Shown: positions 33,884-41,934 of the stretch, one piece after another | Position numbering within the stretch: the first letter of the stretch is position 1 | Layout: each line of letters opens with the position of its first letter | DNA from: Halorientalis regularis | Lineage (GTDB): Archaea > Halobacteriota > Halobacteria > Halobacteriales > Haloarculaceae | NCBI RefSeq assembly: GCF_023698535.1 | Contig: NZ_JALJCL010000010.1 | Location: 112,144 to 176,143, forward strand | Reading direction: 5' to 3' | Length of the DNA stretch: 64,000 nt | Position numbers and translations under genes: made by a program | Notes under the pieces: model-generated | The model's input: only the letters and a program-made list of their open reading frames with translations | What the model was told of the DNA's origin: nothing | Database searches by the model: none

Positions 33884-34789
33884 ATGGAGGTACTGGACCG
33901 TTACGAACCGCTGATCGACGACTTCGAGGCGTTCCGTGCGGCCTGCGAGCGCCCCCTACCGCCGGTGGTCCGCGTCAACACGATCGAGACTGACCCCGAG
34001 ACCGCACGGGAAGCCCTCGAATCGGAGGGGATCAGCGTCGACCCCTGCGAGTGGCATCCCGGCCTGTTCAGACTGGACACCCAGCCCGGGGCGAACTGGC
34101 CGTACTACCACGGCTGGCTCCACGGCCAGGAGGAGGTCTCGGCCGTCCCCGCGACCGTCCTCGATCCCGACCCGGGCGACCGGGTATGGGACGCCTGCGC
34201 CGCGCCCGGGAGCAAGACCACCCAGCTCTCGGCGCTGATGGACGACCGCGGCCTGCTGGTGGCCACCGACAACAACCTCGGCCGCATCTCCGCACTGCGG
34301 AGCAACGCCGAACGACTGGGCGCCACGAACGTCGCCGTCACCCGCGAGGACGCGCGCAACCACTCGCTGAAGCCCTGGGAGTCGAAACCCTACGACGCCG
34401 CACTGGTCGACGTACCGTGTTCCTGCGAGGGGACCATCCGGAAGAACCCCGACACCCTGGACGAGTGGTCGCTCGAACACGTCGAGGGCATCGCCGGCTC
34501 ACAGAAGGGTATCCTCCGACGCGCGGTCCAGACGGTCCGGGAGGGGGGACACGTCGTCTACTCGACCTGCACGTTCGCGCCCGAGGAGAACGAAGCCGTC
34601 CTCGACCACGTCCTCACAGAGGAGGACTGCCGGCTGGTCGAGTTCGACCTCCCCCTCGACCACGCGCCCGGCGTGACCGAGTTCGAGGGCGAAATCTTCG
34701 ACGAGTCGGCCCGGAAAGCGAAGCGAATCTACCCGCACCACAACGATACGGGCGGGTTCTTCTGTGCGAAACTGGAGGTGACCGGATGA
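33884..34789 (+). CDS. RsmB/NOP-family RNA (cytosine-5) methyltransferase
   Basis: 301 aa SAM-dependent RNA m5C methyltransferase. It begins MEVLDRYEPLIDDFEAF, has the SAM-binding DACAAPGSKTTQLSAL, the motif IV DVPCSCEGTIRKNP with one catalytic Cys and the motif VI STCTFAPEENE with the second catalytic Cys. Both Cys needed in m5C chemistry are present. The substrate is tRNA or rRNA; which base is not determinable. The N-terminal NOP/PUA-type extension is short. Its stop overlaps the next ATG (ATGA at 34786-34789), encoding a PUA-like partner protein, suggesting that the RNA-binding domain is split off as a separate chain. Confidence 0.93.
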   Translation: MEVLDRYEPLIDDFEAFRAACERPLPPVVRVNTIETDPETAREALESEGISVDPCEWHPGLFRLDTQPGANWPYYHGWLHGQEEVSAVPATVLDPDPGDRVWDACAAPGSKTTQLSALMDDRGLLVATDNNLGRISALRSNAERLGATNVAVTREDARNHSLKPWESKPYDAALVDVPCSCEGTIRKNPDTLDEWSLEHVEGIAGSQKGILRRAVQTVREGGHVVYSTCTFAPEENEAVLDHVLTEEDCRLVEFDLPLDHAPGVTEFEGEIFDESARKAKRIYPHHNDTGGFFCAKLEVTG

Positions 34790-35304
34790 CAGACCAGCAC
34801 GACGGCCAAGAGTTCGTCCGCCTCCCGACCGATCCCGGCGACCGGATTCACGAGGACCAGCCCACTCGTGAGGAAGTCCTCGACTGGTGGGTCGACCGGT
34901 TCGGAATCGGCCGGGAGTGCCTCGCCGAGTTCAGCTACTGGGAGAAAGGCCGCGGGAAGATCTGGGCGTTCCACGCCGACACCGACTCGCCCGTCCGGGT
35001 GGAGGGACTCGGCATGAGCGTCCTGCGGACCCGCGGTGACCACTGGAAGCCGACGACGAACGCGGTCCAGCGATTCGGGAACCGAGCGGAGCAGAACGTG
35101 ATCCACCTCACCCGCGAGCAGGCCGCGGCGTTCGTCGCGGGCGAGGATCGGGAGATCGCGTGGGACGGCGACTGGGGCTACCTGATCGCCACCCACGACA
35201 TCGTCGGGGAGACCGAACCGCTCGGTGTCGGCCTCTACCTGCACGGGGAGTTGCGCTCACAGATCCCGAAGGGGCGGCGGCGGGACCTCGGTGCGGATCA
35301 GTAA
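34786..35304 (+). CDS. PUA-like RNA-binding protein, partner of RNA methyltransferase
   Basis: 172 aa acidic protein with TREEVLDWWVDRFGIGRECLAEFSYWEKGRGKIWAF and a C-terminal part (NVIHLTREQAAAFVAGEDREIA, YLIATHDIVGETEPLGVGLY) that looks like the RNA-binding domain found at the end of archaeal RsmB/NOP-type methyltransferases and Nip7-like proteins. The start is embedded in the ATGA overlap with the methyltransferase stop, so the two proteins are made together and probably form one enzyme complex. The fold assignment is by similarity of layout and is moderately confident. Confidence 0.8.
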   Translation: MTDQHDGQEFVRLPTDPGDRIHEDQPTREEVLDWWVDRFGIGRECLAEFSYWEKGRGKIWAFHADTDSPVRVEGLGMSVLRTRGDHWKPTTNAVQRFGNRAEQNVIHLTREQAAAFVAGEDREIAWDGDWGYLIATHDIVGETEPLGVGLYLHGELRSQIPKGRRRDLGADQ

Positions 35305-35492
35305 CCGGCGCGATACTCGCCGTGTTTGACGCCCAGGAACAGACAGATCCCGCCGAAGACGAGCGTCGACGGCAGGACCATCATCACGATCGTGGTCGTC
35401 GCCATCGGGATCGGCGCGGCGATCAGGCCACCGATACCGACGACGATCAGCACGGCGAACAGTGCCAGCGTCTTCGCCAGATCGAACTCCAT
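35298..35492 (-). CDS. DUF7333-like small membrane protein
   Basis: 64 aa with two hydrophobic segments (TLALFAVLIVVGIGGLIAAP and TTTIVMMVLPSTLVFGGICLFLGV), ending KHGEYRAGY. The pattern MEFDLAKTLALFAxL is a recurring small haloarchaeal membrane protein; the DUF7333 name is tentative. Its 3' end overlaps the PUA-like gene's 3' end by 7 nt (convergent). Function unknown. Confidence 0.78.
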   Translation of the reverse strand: MEFDLAKTLALFAVLIVVGIGGLIAAPIPMATTTIVMMVLPSTLVFGGICLFLGVKHGEYRAGY

Positions 35493-35573
35493 ATCTGACC
35501 CGTGGGAAGCGACGAAAATCAGGATTGTGTTTCCGGCGGGCCGGTCCGCGGGACGGCGCTCGTCTCGGCGACC

Positions 35574-36353
35574 TCAGTCGTCGTCACCGTCGTCACCGCC
35601 GTCGGCTTTCGGCCGGACGAGGTCGGCCAGCGTCACCAGGATGCCCAGCACCCAGCCGACGGGGACGGAGAGGCCGAACCACATGCCGGCGAAGGCGATC
35701 CCTTCGAGGTCGTACCGGGTCCGGAGGTACGCGTTCACGTTCGCGAAGTCGAGTGGGTTCTCCAGCAGCCAGATGGCGAGGCGCTCGCTCTCGGGGAGGA
35801 CGACCGCCGCGACCGTCGGCGAGTACAGCGCCGCGACGACCGGCGGGAGGAAGATCGCCGTCATCGCGAACGGCCACGCGAACACGACCGTCGTCACCCG
35901 CCCGCCGATGACGCGGAAGCCGACCGCCAGCGCCGCGGCGACGACGGCGACCGTCGAGGCGGCCGCGACCGCGAAAAAGCCCTCCGTGAGCCCGTCGAAC
36001 CGGACGTACGACGCCGCGGTCAGCGCGCCCCAGAGGACGACAAAGAGAGCGACGACGCCCACCGTCCCGAGTCGGAGCGCCGCGCTGTCGAGTCGCCGGC
36101 TCTGGAAGCGCAAGACGACGCCGAGCAAGACGAGTGGGTAGACGAGTCCGATGATCGGAATCCCGAGGTAGTACCAGGTGTTGTAGGTCAGTTTCTCCCG
36201 GGCCGTCTTCGGTTGCCACTTCCCGAGGACGGAACTCGAAGCGTTGCGCTGGCGCGGAAAGAACAGCTCCATCCAGGTCTCGTGCATCCGCCGCAGATCG
36301 AAGCGGATATCGTCGACGACACCGCCCGACGCGCGTCCGCGTCCCGCTGCCAT
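35574..36353 (-). CDS. multi-pass membrane protein, function unknown
   Basis: 259 aa. After a basic N-terminus with RFDLRRMHETWMELFFPRQRNASSSVLGKW there are about five or six hydrophobic segments (YYLGIPIIGLVYPLVLLGVV, VGVVALFVVLWGALTAAS, AAASTVAVVAAALAVGF, VVFAWPFAMTAIFLPPVV, GMWFGLSVPVGWVLGIL), ending in a strongly acidic tail. No transport or catalytic signature is visible. It is divergent from nothing nearby: upstream is the aldo/keto reductase 3' end (99 nt away), same strand. Likely haloarchaeal-specific. Confidence 0.75.
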   Translation of the reverse strand: MAAGRGRASGGVVDDIRFDLRRMHETWMELFFPRQRNASSSVLGKWQPKTAREKLTYNTWYYLGIPIIGLVYPLVLLGVVLRFQSRRLDSAALRLGTVGVVALFVVLWGALTAASYVRFDGLTEGFFAVAAASTVAVVAAALAVGFRVIGGRVTTVVFAWPFAMTAIFLPPVVAALYSPTVAAVVLPESERLAIWLLENPLDFANVNAYLRTRYDLEGIAFAGMWFGLSVPVGWVLGILVTLADLVRPKADGGDDGDDD

Positions 36354-36452
36354 GTGCGGCGGGTAACGACGCGGGGGGTATAATCATTCTGGCCTCGTCA
36401 GACGGGTGTCAGTTGGCGTGAATACGAGGGGTTCGATGGCCGCTCCGGCCAG

Positions 36453-37286
36453 TCACCAGGCGTCGGGCGCGAAGTCGGGGTGGACGCGGCGGTCGCGCTC
36501 GTCGATGGCGTCGATCCGGTCGATATCCTCGTCGGTCAGGTCCAGGTCGCCGCTCTCCCAGTTGTCCCGGATGTGGGCCTCGTTCGTGGCCTTCGGGATG
36601 GCGGTGACGCCTTTCTCGCGGAGCCACGCGAGACTGACCTGCGCGGGGCTGGCGTCGTGGGCCTCGGCGATGTCGACGATGGTGTCGTTCTCGAACACCT
36701 GTCCGCGGGCCAGCGGCGAGTACGCGACCAGTTCCAGCTCCGTCTCCGCCGCGTACTCCCGCAGTTCCGCCTGTGGCAGGAGGGGGTGCATCTCTACCTG
36801 GTTGGCGAACACGGGCATGTCGGCGTGGTCGCGAGCCGTCTCGACGTGGTCGGGCTCGAAGTTCGACACGCCGAAGCGCTCGATCTTCCCCTCGTCGGAG
36901 AGCTGATTGAACGCGCCGATCGTCCCCTCGGGGTCGTACTCGCCGGACGGCCAGTGGATGTACAGCAGGTCCACGTAGTCGACGCCGAGTTTGTCGAGAC
37001 TGCGCTCGGTACTCTCGATTACGTCGTCGTGGGAGAGCTGTGAGATCCACACCTTCGTCGCGAGGAAGACGTCCTCGCGGTCCACGTCGGCCTCGGCGAT
37101 GCCGCGACCGACGGCGTCCTCGTTACCGTAGGCCTGTGCGGTGTCGATGTGGCGATAGCCCGTCTCCAGTGCGGTTCGGACGCTCTCTGCACACTGGTCG
37201 GCGTCGTCGTTCTGCCAGGTGCCGAGACCGAGCATCGGCATGCCGCTGGCACGCGGGACGCTCTCGGGGTCGAGTTGGGGGGTCAT
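36453..37286 (-). CDS. aldo/keto reductase
   Basis: 277 aa TIM-barrel NADPH-dependent oxidoreductase. Signatures are GTWQNDDADQCAESVRTAL, GYRHIDTAQAYGNE (with catalytic Asp/Tyr), the catalytic Lys in FLATKVWISQL, the His region LLYIHWPSG, and the coenzyme motif AIPKATNEAHIRDN. All four catalytic residues (Asp, Tyr, Lys, His) appear present. The ATG at 37284-37286 gives MTPQLDPESVPRASG; an earlier in-frame start is poor. The physiological carbonyl substrate is unknown. It lies 54 nt downstream of the lipid reductase and may share its transcript. Confidence 0.92.
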   Translation of the reverse strand: MTPQLDPESVPRASGMPMLGLGTWQNDDADQCAESVRTALETGYRHIDTAQAYGNEDAVGRGIAEADVDREDVFLATKVWISQLSHDDVIESTERSLDKLGVDYVDLLYIHWPSGEYDPEGTIGAFNQLSDEGKIERFGVSNFEPDHVETARDHADMPVFANQVEMHPLLPQAELREYAAETELELVAYSPLARGQVFENDTIVDIAEAHDASPAQVSLAWLREKGVTAIPKATNEAHIRDNWESGDLDLTDEDIDRIDAIDERDRRVHPDFAPDAW

Positions 37287-37340
37287 AGTCACCGGAGGAA
37301 TGAGTGCCGCGCGCAAAACCGTTGTGAAATCGGCACCGGC

Positions 37341-38627
37341 CTAGTTCTGGAAGAGTTTCGCGATGGCCGCGACGGCACTGGCGGGGTTGGCCCCGGCACC
37401 GTCGAACCGCTGTTTCGCGTAGTCGACCAGCAAGGGGAGGTCGCCGGTGTGGATGAGCTTCCCGATGGCCAGCGGACTCCCCTTGTTGGCCCTGGCCAGC
37501 GTCTCGTCGGGCGTCTGCCGGAGATCGGCCATCAGCTGATCGTATCGCTCGTTGGGCGCGAGATAGAGGAGCTTCGTCATCAGCAGTCGGTTGCGCATCC
37601 GGGGAGCGACCCGGTCGTGCCAGAGGTCGTCGTAGGTCGCCATGTTCTCGGCGGAGGTATCGGGCTCGTTGGGCGTGAGGCACTTGTCGGCCGTGACGGC
37701 CGCGACGCGGCCCGACTCCATGCACTTGTGGATGCCCTCGCCCCACAGCGGGTCGATGGTCGGCACGGTGTCGCCGATGGCCATGAAGTTGTCCGTGCTC
37801 AGCGTGCCGGGCATCTGGATGTGGGCCGACCCGCGGTGCATCTTGCCTTCGAGTTTGGTCGCGTTCTCGAAGCGGGGATCGGTCTCCAGCCAGTAGTCCA
37901 GATGGTCGTCGATGGTCATCCCGTCCTTGCCGCGGGACTGGAAACGCTCGTTCTGGATGTAACAGAGGCCGACCTTGGCGGTGTCTTCCCCGGTGTGGAA
38001 GATCCAAGAGTACCCACCGGGCGCGAGGTCGTGGTCGAGCCGGAGCATCATCGCGTCGGTCAGGTCGGCGTAGCGGTCGTGATCCACGCCGAGACCCTCG
38101 AACTCGTACTCGATGCCGATGGCCTGGTTCCGGCGTTCCAGATCGGTCACGCCAAGTTCACGGGCCAGCGGCGCGGACGGACCGGTCGCGTCGACGACCA
38201 CGTCGGCGTACACCTCCTCGGAGCCGTTGTACTCGACGCCGACGATCTCGCCGCCGTCCATGATGGGGTTGGCGACGCGAGCGTCGAACCAGTACTCGGC
38301 CCCCTTCGAGCGGCCTTCCGCGACGAGCCACTGCTTGAAGTCGGCGAATTCGAGGACCGCACCCGCCCGTTCCTGGACGTAGTGATCGTTGGGCGACTCC
38401 AGGACGACGTTGTCGGTGTAGTTCATCACCACGTCGCTTGGCACGTTGAACGAGGCCATCATCGACGGGAACGTGCCGGCGGTCGACTTGTTGCTCTGGC
38501 GCGGGAACTCGTCTTCGGCCTCCGTTTCGAGGACGAGGACCTCGTAGTCCCGTGCCGCCAGGTCGCGAGCGCACTGTGCTCCAGCCGGCCCTGCACCGGC
38601 GACGACTACGTCGTAGTGATCAGTCAT
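37341..38627 (-). CDS. geranylgeranyl reductase (digeranylgeranylglycerophospholipid reductase family)
   Basis: 428 aa FAD-dependent reductase of the geranylgeranyl/lipid reductase family that saturates isoprenoid chains of archaeal membrane lipids. FAD-binding motif VVVAGAGPAGAQCARDLA (residues ~6-23) and a second GDTVPTIDPLWGEGIHKCMESG motif are visible. The ATG at 38625-38627 gives MTDHYDVVV, the family start. The upstream 306-nt gap is discussed separately. Other members of this family act on chlorophyll or menaquinone side chains, so lipid versus quinone specificity is not fixed. It belongs to a minus-strand pair with the aldo/keto reductase. Confidence 0.9.
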   Translation of the reverse strand: MTDHYDVVVAGAGPAGAQCARDLAARDYEVLVLETEAEDEFPRQSNKSTAGTFPSMMASFNVPSDVVMNYTDNVVLESPNDHYVQERAGAVLEFADFKQWLVAEGRSKGAEYWFDARVANPIMDGGEIVGVEYNGSEEVYADVVVDATGPSAPLARELGVTDLERRNQAIGIEYEFEGLGVDHDRYADLTDAMMLRLDHDLAPGGYSWIFHTGEDTAKVGLCYIQNERFQSRGKDGMTIDDHLDYWLETDPRFENATKLEGKMHRGSAHIQMPGTLSTDNFMAIGDTVPTIDPLWGEGIHKCMESGRVAAVTADKCLTPNEPDTSAENMATYDDLWHDRVAPRMRNRLLMTKLLYLAPNERYDQLMADLRQTPDETLARANKGSPLAIGKLIHTGDLPLLVDYAKQRFDGAGANPASAVAAIAKLFQN

Positions 38628-38933
38628 AGCGTCGTGTTGTGAACTGCAGATCCGTTCTCGTGGCGCTGTTCCCCACCGGAAACCGAACCGTCTCGCCGTG
38701 CGCAGCACCGACACCCCGACGCCGACACCGTGACGACGGCCCCCACCGCATCACCCCACACGATGTTTTCGGACTGCGCACTCATTGTTCACCATTATCG
38801 CTTCATCTCGTAAAAAAGGACCCTCTCCGCGGCGAAAACAGCCGGCTCTCGCGGCCTGGATCGAGGGTTGTTAAAAGTGGCCGTAAGTGAGAGGTAGAAC
38901 GTTCATCAGGGGCCCGGTGTGAAAGAAAAGCAC
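38628..38933. other. 306-nt intergenic region with possible leader ORF
   Basis: Gap between the divergent lipid reductase and esterase genes. Minus strand: a TATA-like TTTTTTACG (38811-38819) lies about 27 nt before an ATG at 38785 that opens a 53-codon frame ending TGA at 38624-38626, overlapping the reductase ATG (ATGA). The predicted peptide contains GCRCCARR and is not typically acidic, so coding is doubtful; it may be an untranslated leader. Plus strand: TTGTTAAAAGTGG near 38867-38879 is the likely TATA region for the esterase. No other structure was seen. Confidence 0.4.
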
Positions 38934-39893
38934 ATGTTCGACGACCAGCCGGTACGGGGGGAACTCGACGAGCACGTCGAGAACATGCTCGACTTGCTCA
39001 ACGACTACGACATCACACTCTCGAAGGGGACACCGGAGGACGCACGCGAGCAGTTGACGATCATGACGAACCTCTCGACGGGTGAGCCAGAGGCGGTCGA
39101 CACCGTCGAGGACGTCGAGATTCCGCCTGCCGGGAACGGCGAGGAGCCCATCCCGGCCCGGGTGTACGCGCCGGCCGGCGACGGTCACCCGACGGTCACC
39201 TTCTTCCACGGCGGCGGCTTCGTCGCGGGCGATATCGACACCCACGACGAACTCTGCCGGATGCTGGCCAACCGCGCGGAGGCGGTGATCGTCTCCGTCG
39301 AGTACCGCAAGGCACCGGAAGCTCCGTGGCCGGAACCGATCAAGGACGCCTACGCCGGCGCGCAGTGGACCAGCCGCAACGCCGACGAGTACGGTGGAGA
39401 CACGAGCACGCACGTCGTCGCGGGCGACAGCGCCGGGGGGAACCTCAGTGCCGTCGTCTCGCTGATGGCCGCCGAGCGCGGCATGCCGAACATCGACCGG
39501 CAACTCCTGCTCTATCCGGCCACGACCTACATGGACCCGATGCCCTCGCGGGCACAGAACGGGGACGGCTACTTCCTGACGGCCCAGGACATGCTCTGGT
39601 TCGTCAAACACTACATCGACGACGAGATCGACGCCCACCACCCGTGGGCGTTCCCGCTGAACGCCCGGCGTGACAAACTCGCCGAGACGCCGCCGGCGTT
39701 CGTCCTGACCTGCGGGTTCGACCCGCTCCGGGACGAGGGCCACGCCTACGCGCAGGAACTCGCCGAGGCCGGCGTCGACGTGGAGTACAGCAACCACGAG
39801 TCGATGATCCACGGCTTCCTCAACATGGAAGGCATCGTCGATCACACCTACGAGGGCGTCGAGGAAGTCGCCGAACAGATCCGCAAGGCCTGA
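38934..39893 (+). CDS. alpha/beta hydrolase, hormone-sensitive-lipase-type esterase
   Basis: 319 aa esterase of the HSL family. Oxyanion-hole motif FFHGGGFVAGD (about 93-103), nucleophile elbow GDSAGGNLSA, the acid region GFDPLRDEG and the catalytic His in ESMIHGF are all present, so it should be active on short- to medium-chain acyl esters. No signal peptide, so cytosolic. Natural substrate unknown. The ATG at 38934 was chosen over a GTG five codons earlier because it gives the normal acidic start MFDDQPVRGE. It is 40 nt upstream of the GNAT gene on the same strand. Confidence 0.92.
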   Translation: MFDDQPVRGELDEHVENMLDLLNDYDITLSKGTPEDAREQLTIMTNLSTGEPEAVDTVEDVEIPPAGNGEEPIPARVYAPAGDGHPTVTFFHGGGFVAGDIDTHDELCRMLANRAEAVIVSVEYRKAPEAPWPEPIKDAYAGAQWTSRNADEYGGDTSTHVVAGDSAGGNLSAVVSLMAAERGMPNIDRQLLLYPATTYMDPMPSRAQNGDGYFLTAQDMLWFVKHYIDDEIDAHHPWAFPLNARRDKLAETPPAFVLTCGFDPLRDEGHAYAQELAEAGVDVEYSNHESMIHGFLNMEGIVDHTYEGVEEVAEQIRKA

Positions 39894-39932
39894 CGGCGCG
39901 GTGTTTTTGTCGCCGGCACACTACCTGTCAAC

Positions 39933-40370
39933 ATGGTCGAGTCCGGCGTCGTCGTCGCCGACACCGAACGCGAGCGGGCCGACGCCCTCGCCGTCCGTCA
40001 CGCCGTCTTCGTCGAGGGACAGGGCATCGCCGAGGACCGCGAACTCGACGGGCTGGACGACGGGGCCGTCCACGTCGTCGCGTACGACGACGGGAACCCC
40101 ATCGGAGCCGCCCGGCTCCGCGAGCCCGAGACGGGAACGGGGAAGGTCGAGCGCGTCGCCGTCCGCGAGGACCGACGCGGCGAAGGGTGGGGACGGCGCG
40201 TGATGGCGACCGTCCACACCGCGGCTCGCGAGCGCGGACTCACGCGACTCGTCCTGCACGCACAGACCGAGGTCGAAGGGTTCTACCGAGGACTCGGCTA
40301 CCGGACGGTGAGCGACGAGTTCGAGGAGGCAGGGATTCCCCACGTCGAGATGGTCCGGGCGCTGGACTGA
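39933..40370 (+). CDS. GNAT-family N-acetyltransferase
   Basis: 145 aa. Layout is that of an ElaA-like GNAT: RADALAVRHAVFVEGQGIAEDRELDGLDDGAVHVVAYDD, then GAARLREPETGTGKVERVAVREDRRGEGWGRRVMATV with the acetyl-CoA-binding Q/RxxGxG/A motif (here RRGEGWGRR), and C-terminal LHAQTEVEGFYRGLGYRTV. It transfers acetyl from CoA to an unknown amine. It follows the esterase by 39 nt and may be co-transcribed. Convergent with the HTH gene ending at 40377. Confidence 0.92.
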   Translation: MVESGVVVADTERERADALAVRHAVFVEGQGIAEDRELDGLDDGAVHVVAYDDGNPIGAARLREPETGTGKVERVAVREDRRGEGWGRRVMATVHTAARERGLTRLVLHAQTEVEGFYRGLGYRTVSDEFEEAGIPHVEMVRALD

Positions 40371-40376
40371 ACGGGG

Positions 40377-40718
40377 TCAGCGGCTCGTGAACTCGACGTG
40401 TTCGACGAGGCCGACCAGATCGTCGAGTGGGGGGCGTGGCTCCACCACCGTCGCCTCGGGGTCGTAGCTGAGGACCCCGAGCGCGTCGAGTTTCGGGAGC
40501 GTCCGGTGATGCAGGTCGACGACGACCCGGCCGCGGTCCTGTGGCCCCTCCGGGTGGAGACGGATCTCGGTGGCCAGTTCCTGAGCGGTCACGCTCCCCT
40601 CGGTCCCGTGGAGGACACGGACGACGGCCCGCCGGCGCTCGTCAGCGAGCGCTTCGAGTGCCTCGTCCACCGATAGCTCCCCGAACCCCGAGAGCCCGCG
40701 AACCAACTGCTGGCCCAT
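40377..40718 (-). CDS. DUF7344-type HTH protein
   Basis: 113 aa winged-helix protein: LSVDEALEALADERRRAVVRVLHGTEGSVTAQELATEI with the HTH_5-like helix pair, then VVVDLHHRTLPKLDALGVLSYDPEATVVEPRPPL and a C-terminal helix. Many haloarchaeal genomes have dozens of DUF7344 regulators; targets are unknown. The ATG at 40716-40718 gives MGQQLVRGLSGFGE, preferred over an upstream Ser/Pro-rich extension. A TATA-like TAATACTT lies near 40745-40752 on the minus strand, about 30 nt upstream. Confidence 0.85.
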   Translation of the reverse strand: MGQQLVRGLSGFGELSVDEALEALADERRRAVVRVLHGTEGSVTAQELATEIRLHPEGPQDRGRVVVDLHHRTLPKLDALGVLSYDPEATVVEPRPPLDDLVGLVEHVEFTSR

Positions 40719-40803
40719 CGAGTGTGGATACGAACTGTACCGGCAAAGTATTACTGAGCGACTTTCGATCAGATCGTGATCGAGGATCGGGAAGTGATCG
40801 TGT

Positions 40804-41571
40804 TCAGCGTTCGCGTGTGCTGTCGGACGCGACAATCCCGTCGAGGAACTCCTCGACCCACTCGACGGCGGCGTCGGTATCGTTCGTGACGACTGCCAGC
40901 AAGCGGTCCATGTCGTTGGAGACGGAGACGGCGACGCGGCCGTCACCCACCGCCGCGCCGTAGTTGTAGGCGTGCTCGGTCGCGTAGACGGTGGTGGTGT
41001 CGGCGTCGACGATAGCGCCGAACTTCTCGGGGTAGTTTGCTAACCCGGTCTCGACGACTTCTTCCGAGAGAATCAGGCGGGCGGGCAACCCTTCTTCGAC
41101 GGTCAGTCGGTGGAACCCCTCGACGATGTAGGGGATGATCCGGTTCGAGTAGCCGTAGAACTCACCAGCGGACCGGGCGAGGTCGACCATCTCCGTCAGC
41201 GGTTCGTGTGGCGCGTGATCCTCGGCGTGGTGGATCTCGGCCCCCTCCAGAAGCCGCATGTCGAACCCGGCGTCACGGGGGAGGTGCGAGAGGAGACTCT
41301 CGGCTTCGGTGAGCGTCCCCAGCGTCCCGGCCACACGCTCGAACTCCGCACAGCAGAGGTCCCCGAAGTTGGTCAACTCGTAGACGGTCCCCGTCGAGGT
41401 GAGAATGCCCGCGTCCTCGAGTTCACGGAACGCGCGGTCGACTGTCGGACGCGACGCCCCCGTTCGCTCCTCGACGGCCTGCTTGTCGAACTCGTCGTCA
41501 CACAGACACCGGAACACGTCGTGGCGCTTGTGGAAGAGGTGGAGAACCTCGGCGACGGAGTCTGCACTCAT
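40804..41571 (-). CDS. FilR1-type HTH transcriptional regulator
   Basis: 255 aa. N-terminal winged helix (VFRCLCDDEFDKQAVEERTGASRPTVDRAFRELEDAGILTST) is followed by a second module (about 80-250) with GFDMRLLEGAEIHHAED, FHRLTVEEGLPARLILSEEVVETG and VGDGRVAVSVSNDMDRLLAVV that fits the FilR1 middle-domain (DUF1724) pattern of archaeal regulators. The ligand is not known. The ATG at 41569-41571 follows an in-frame GTG; the ATG is preferred since a TATA-like GCTTTACTC is located about 27 nt upstream. It lies upstream of the DUF7344 gene on the same strand (85-nt gap). Confidence 0.85.
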   Translation of the reverse strand: MSADSVAEVLHLFHKRHDVFRCLCDDEFDKQAVEERTGASRPTVDRAFRELEDAGILTSTGTVYELTNFGDLCCAEFERVAGTLGTLTEAESLLSHLPRDAGFDMRLLEGAEIHHAEDHAPHEPLTEMVDLARSAGEFYGYSNRIIPYIVEGFHRLTVEEGLPARLILSEEVVETGLANYPEKFGAIVDADTTTVYATEHAYNYGAAVGDGRVAVSVSNDMDRLLAVVTNDTDAAVEWVEEFLDGIVASDSTRER

Positions 41572-41784
41572 CACCCCACATCTCCGCCCTTACCGAGTAA
41601 AGCATTCTGGTCGTTAGGTTCACATTTCCAGGGTAGCGTCGACAGGCGGTTTGCGATGCCGTCTCCGAGGGCCCGCCGACGGGCTACGGAATCCCGCTCG
41701 ACGACCGGCCCCCGTGGAGGCCGCATCACCGGTTCGGCGGCGGTCGCGGTGCGTGGCGGTCGCTGTGCGGGCACGGTCGTCGTA

Positions 41785-41816
41785 CGGAGCGCGCCGTCGG
41801 CGCGCTCCGCTTTTTT
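41785..41816 (+). terminator. GC-rich hairpin followed by T6
   Basis: Perfect 11-bp arms CGGAGCGCGCC (41785-41795) and GGCGCGCTCCG (41799-41809) with loop GTC, then C and TTTTTT (41811-41816) on the plus strand. It looks like an intrinsic terminator but no plus-strand gene ends nearby; it may belong to a non-coding RNA or have another role. Confidence 0.35.
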
Positions 41817-41922
41817 GATCGACCTCTTTTCCGTGAGTAGTGCGGATCGGAGGTCCCGCATACCATGCGAACGGGCGCAAAGCGCCCGTGAGCAGATGGT
41901 GCGCGAAGCGCACCCGAACCGG

Positions 41923-41928
41923 AAAAAA
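41923..41928 (-). terminator. T-run terminator downstream of korB
   Basis: Reading the minus strand, the korB stop is followed by CTAGACGACC and then TTTTTT (41923-41928). Archaeal transcription ends at T-runs; two hairpins with GAA/AAA loops follow further downstream. Confidence 0.45.
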
Positions 41929-41934
41929 GGTCGT

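Larger units (their letters stand above)
41572..41934. other. 363-nt intergenic region with several hairpins
   Basis: Gap between korB (3' end at 41935) and the FilR1-type gene (start 41571). It contains perfect stem-loops at 41785-41809 (11-bp arms, 3-nt loop, followed by TTTTTT on the plus strand), 41871-41889 (ACGGGCGC, AAA, GCGCCCGT) and 41898-41914 (GGTGCGC, GAA, GCGCACC), plus an imperfect one near 41841-41860. No convincing protein-coding frame was seen. The minus-strand TTTTTT run right after the korB stop (41923-41928) looks like a korB terminator. Confidence 0.6.

Noticed and set aside
41785..41816. Hairpin plus T6 as a terminator of a plus-strand gene
   Set aside because: No plausible plus-strand gene ends before it; kept only as a low-confidence structural feature.
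41871..41914. Short hairpins near korB as tRNA remnant or CRISPR repeat
   Set aside because: No cloverleaf, no anticodon arm, and no regularly spaced direct repeats.
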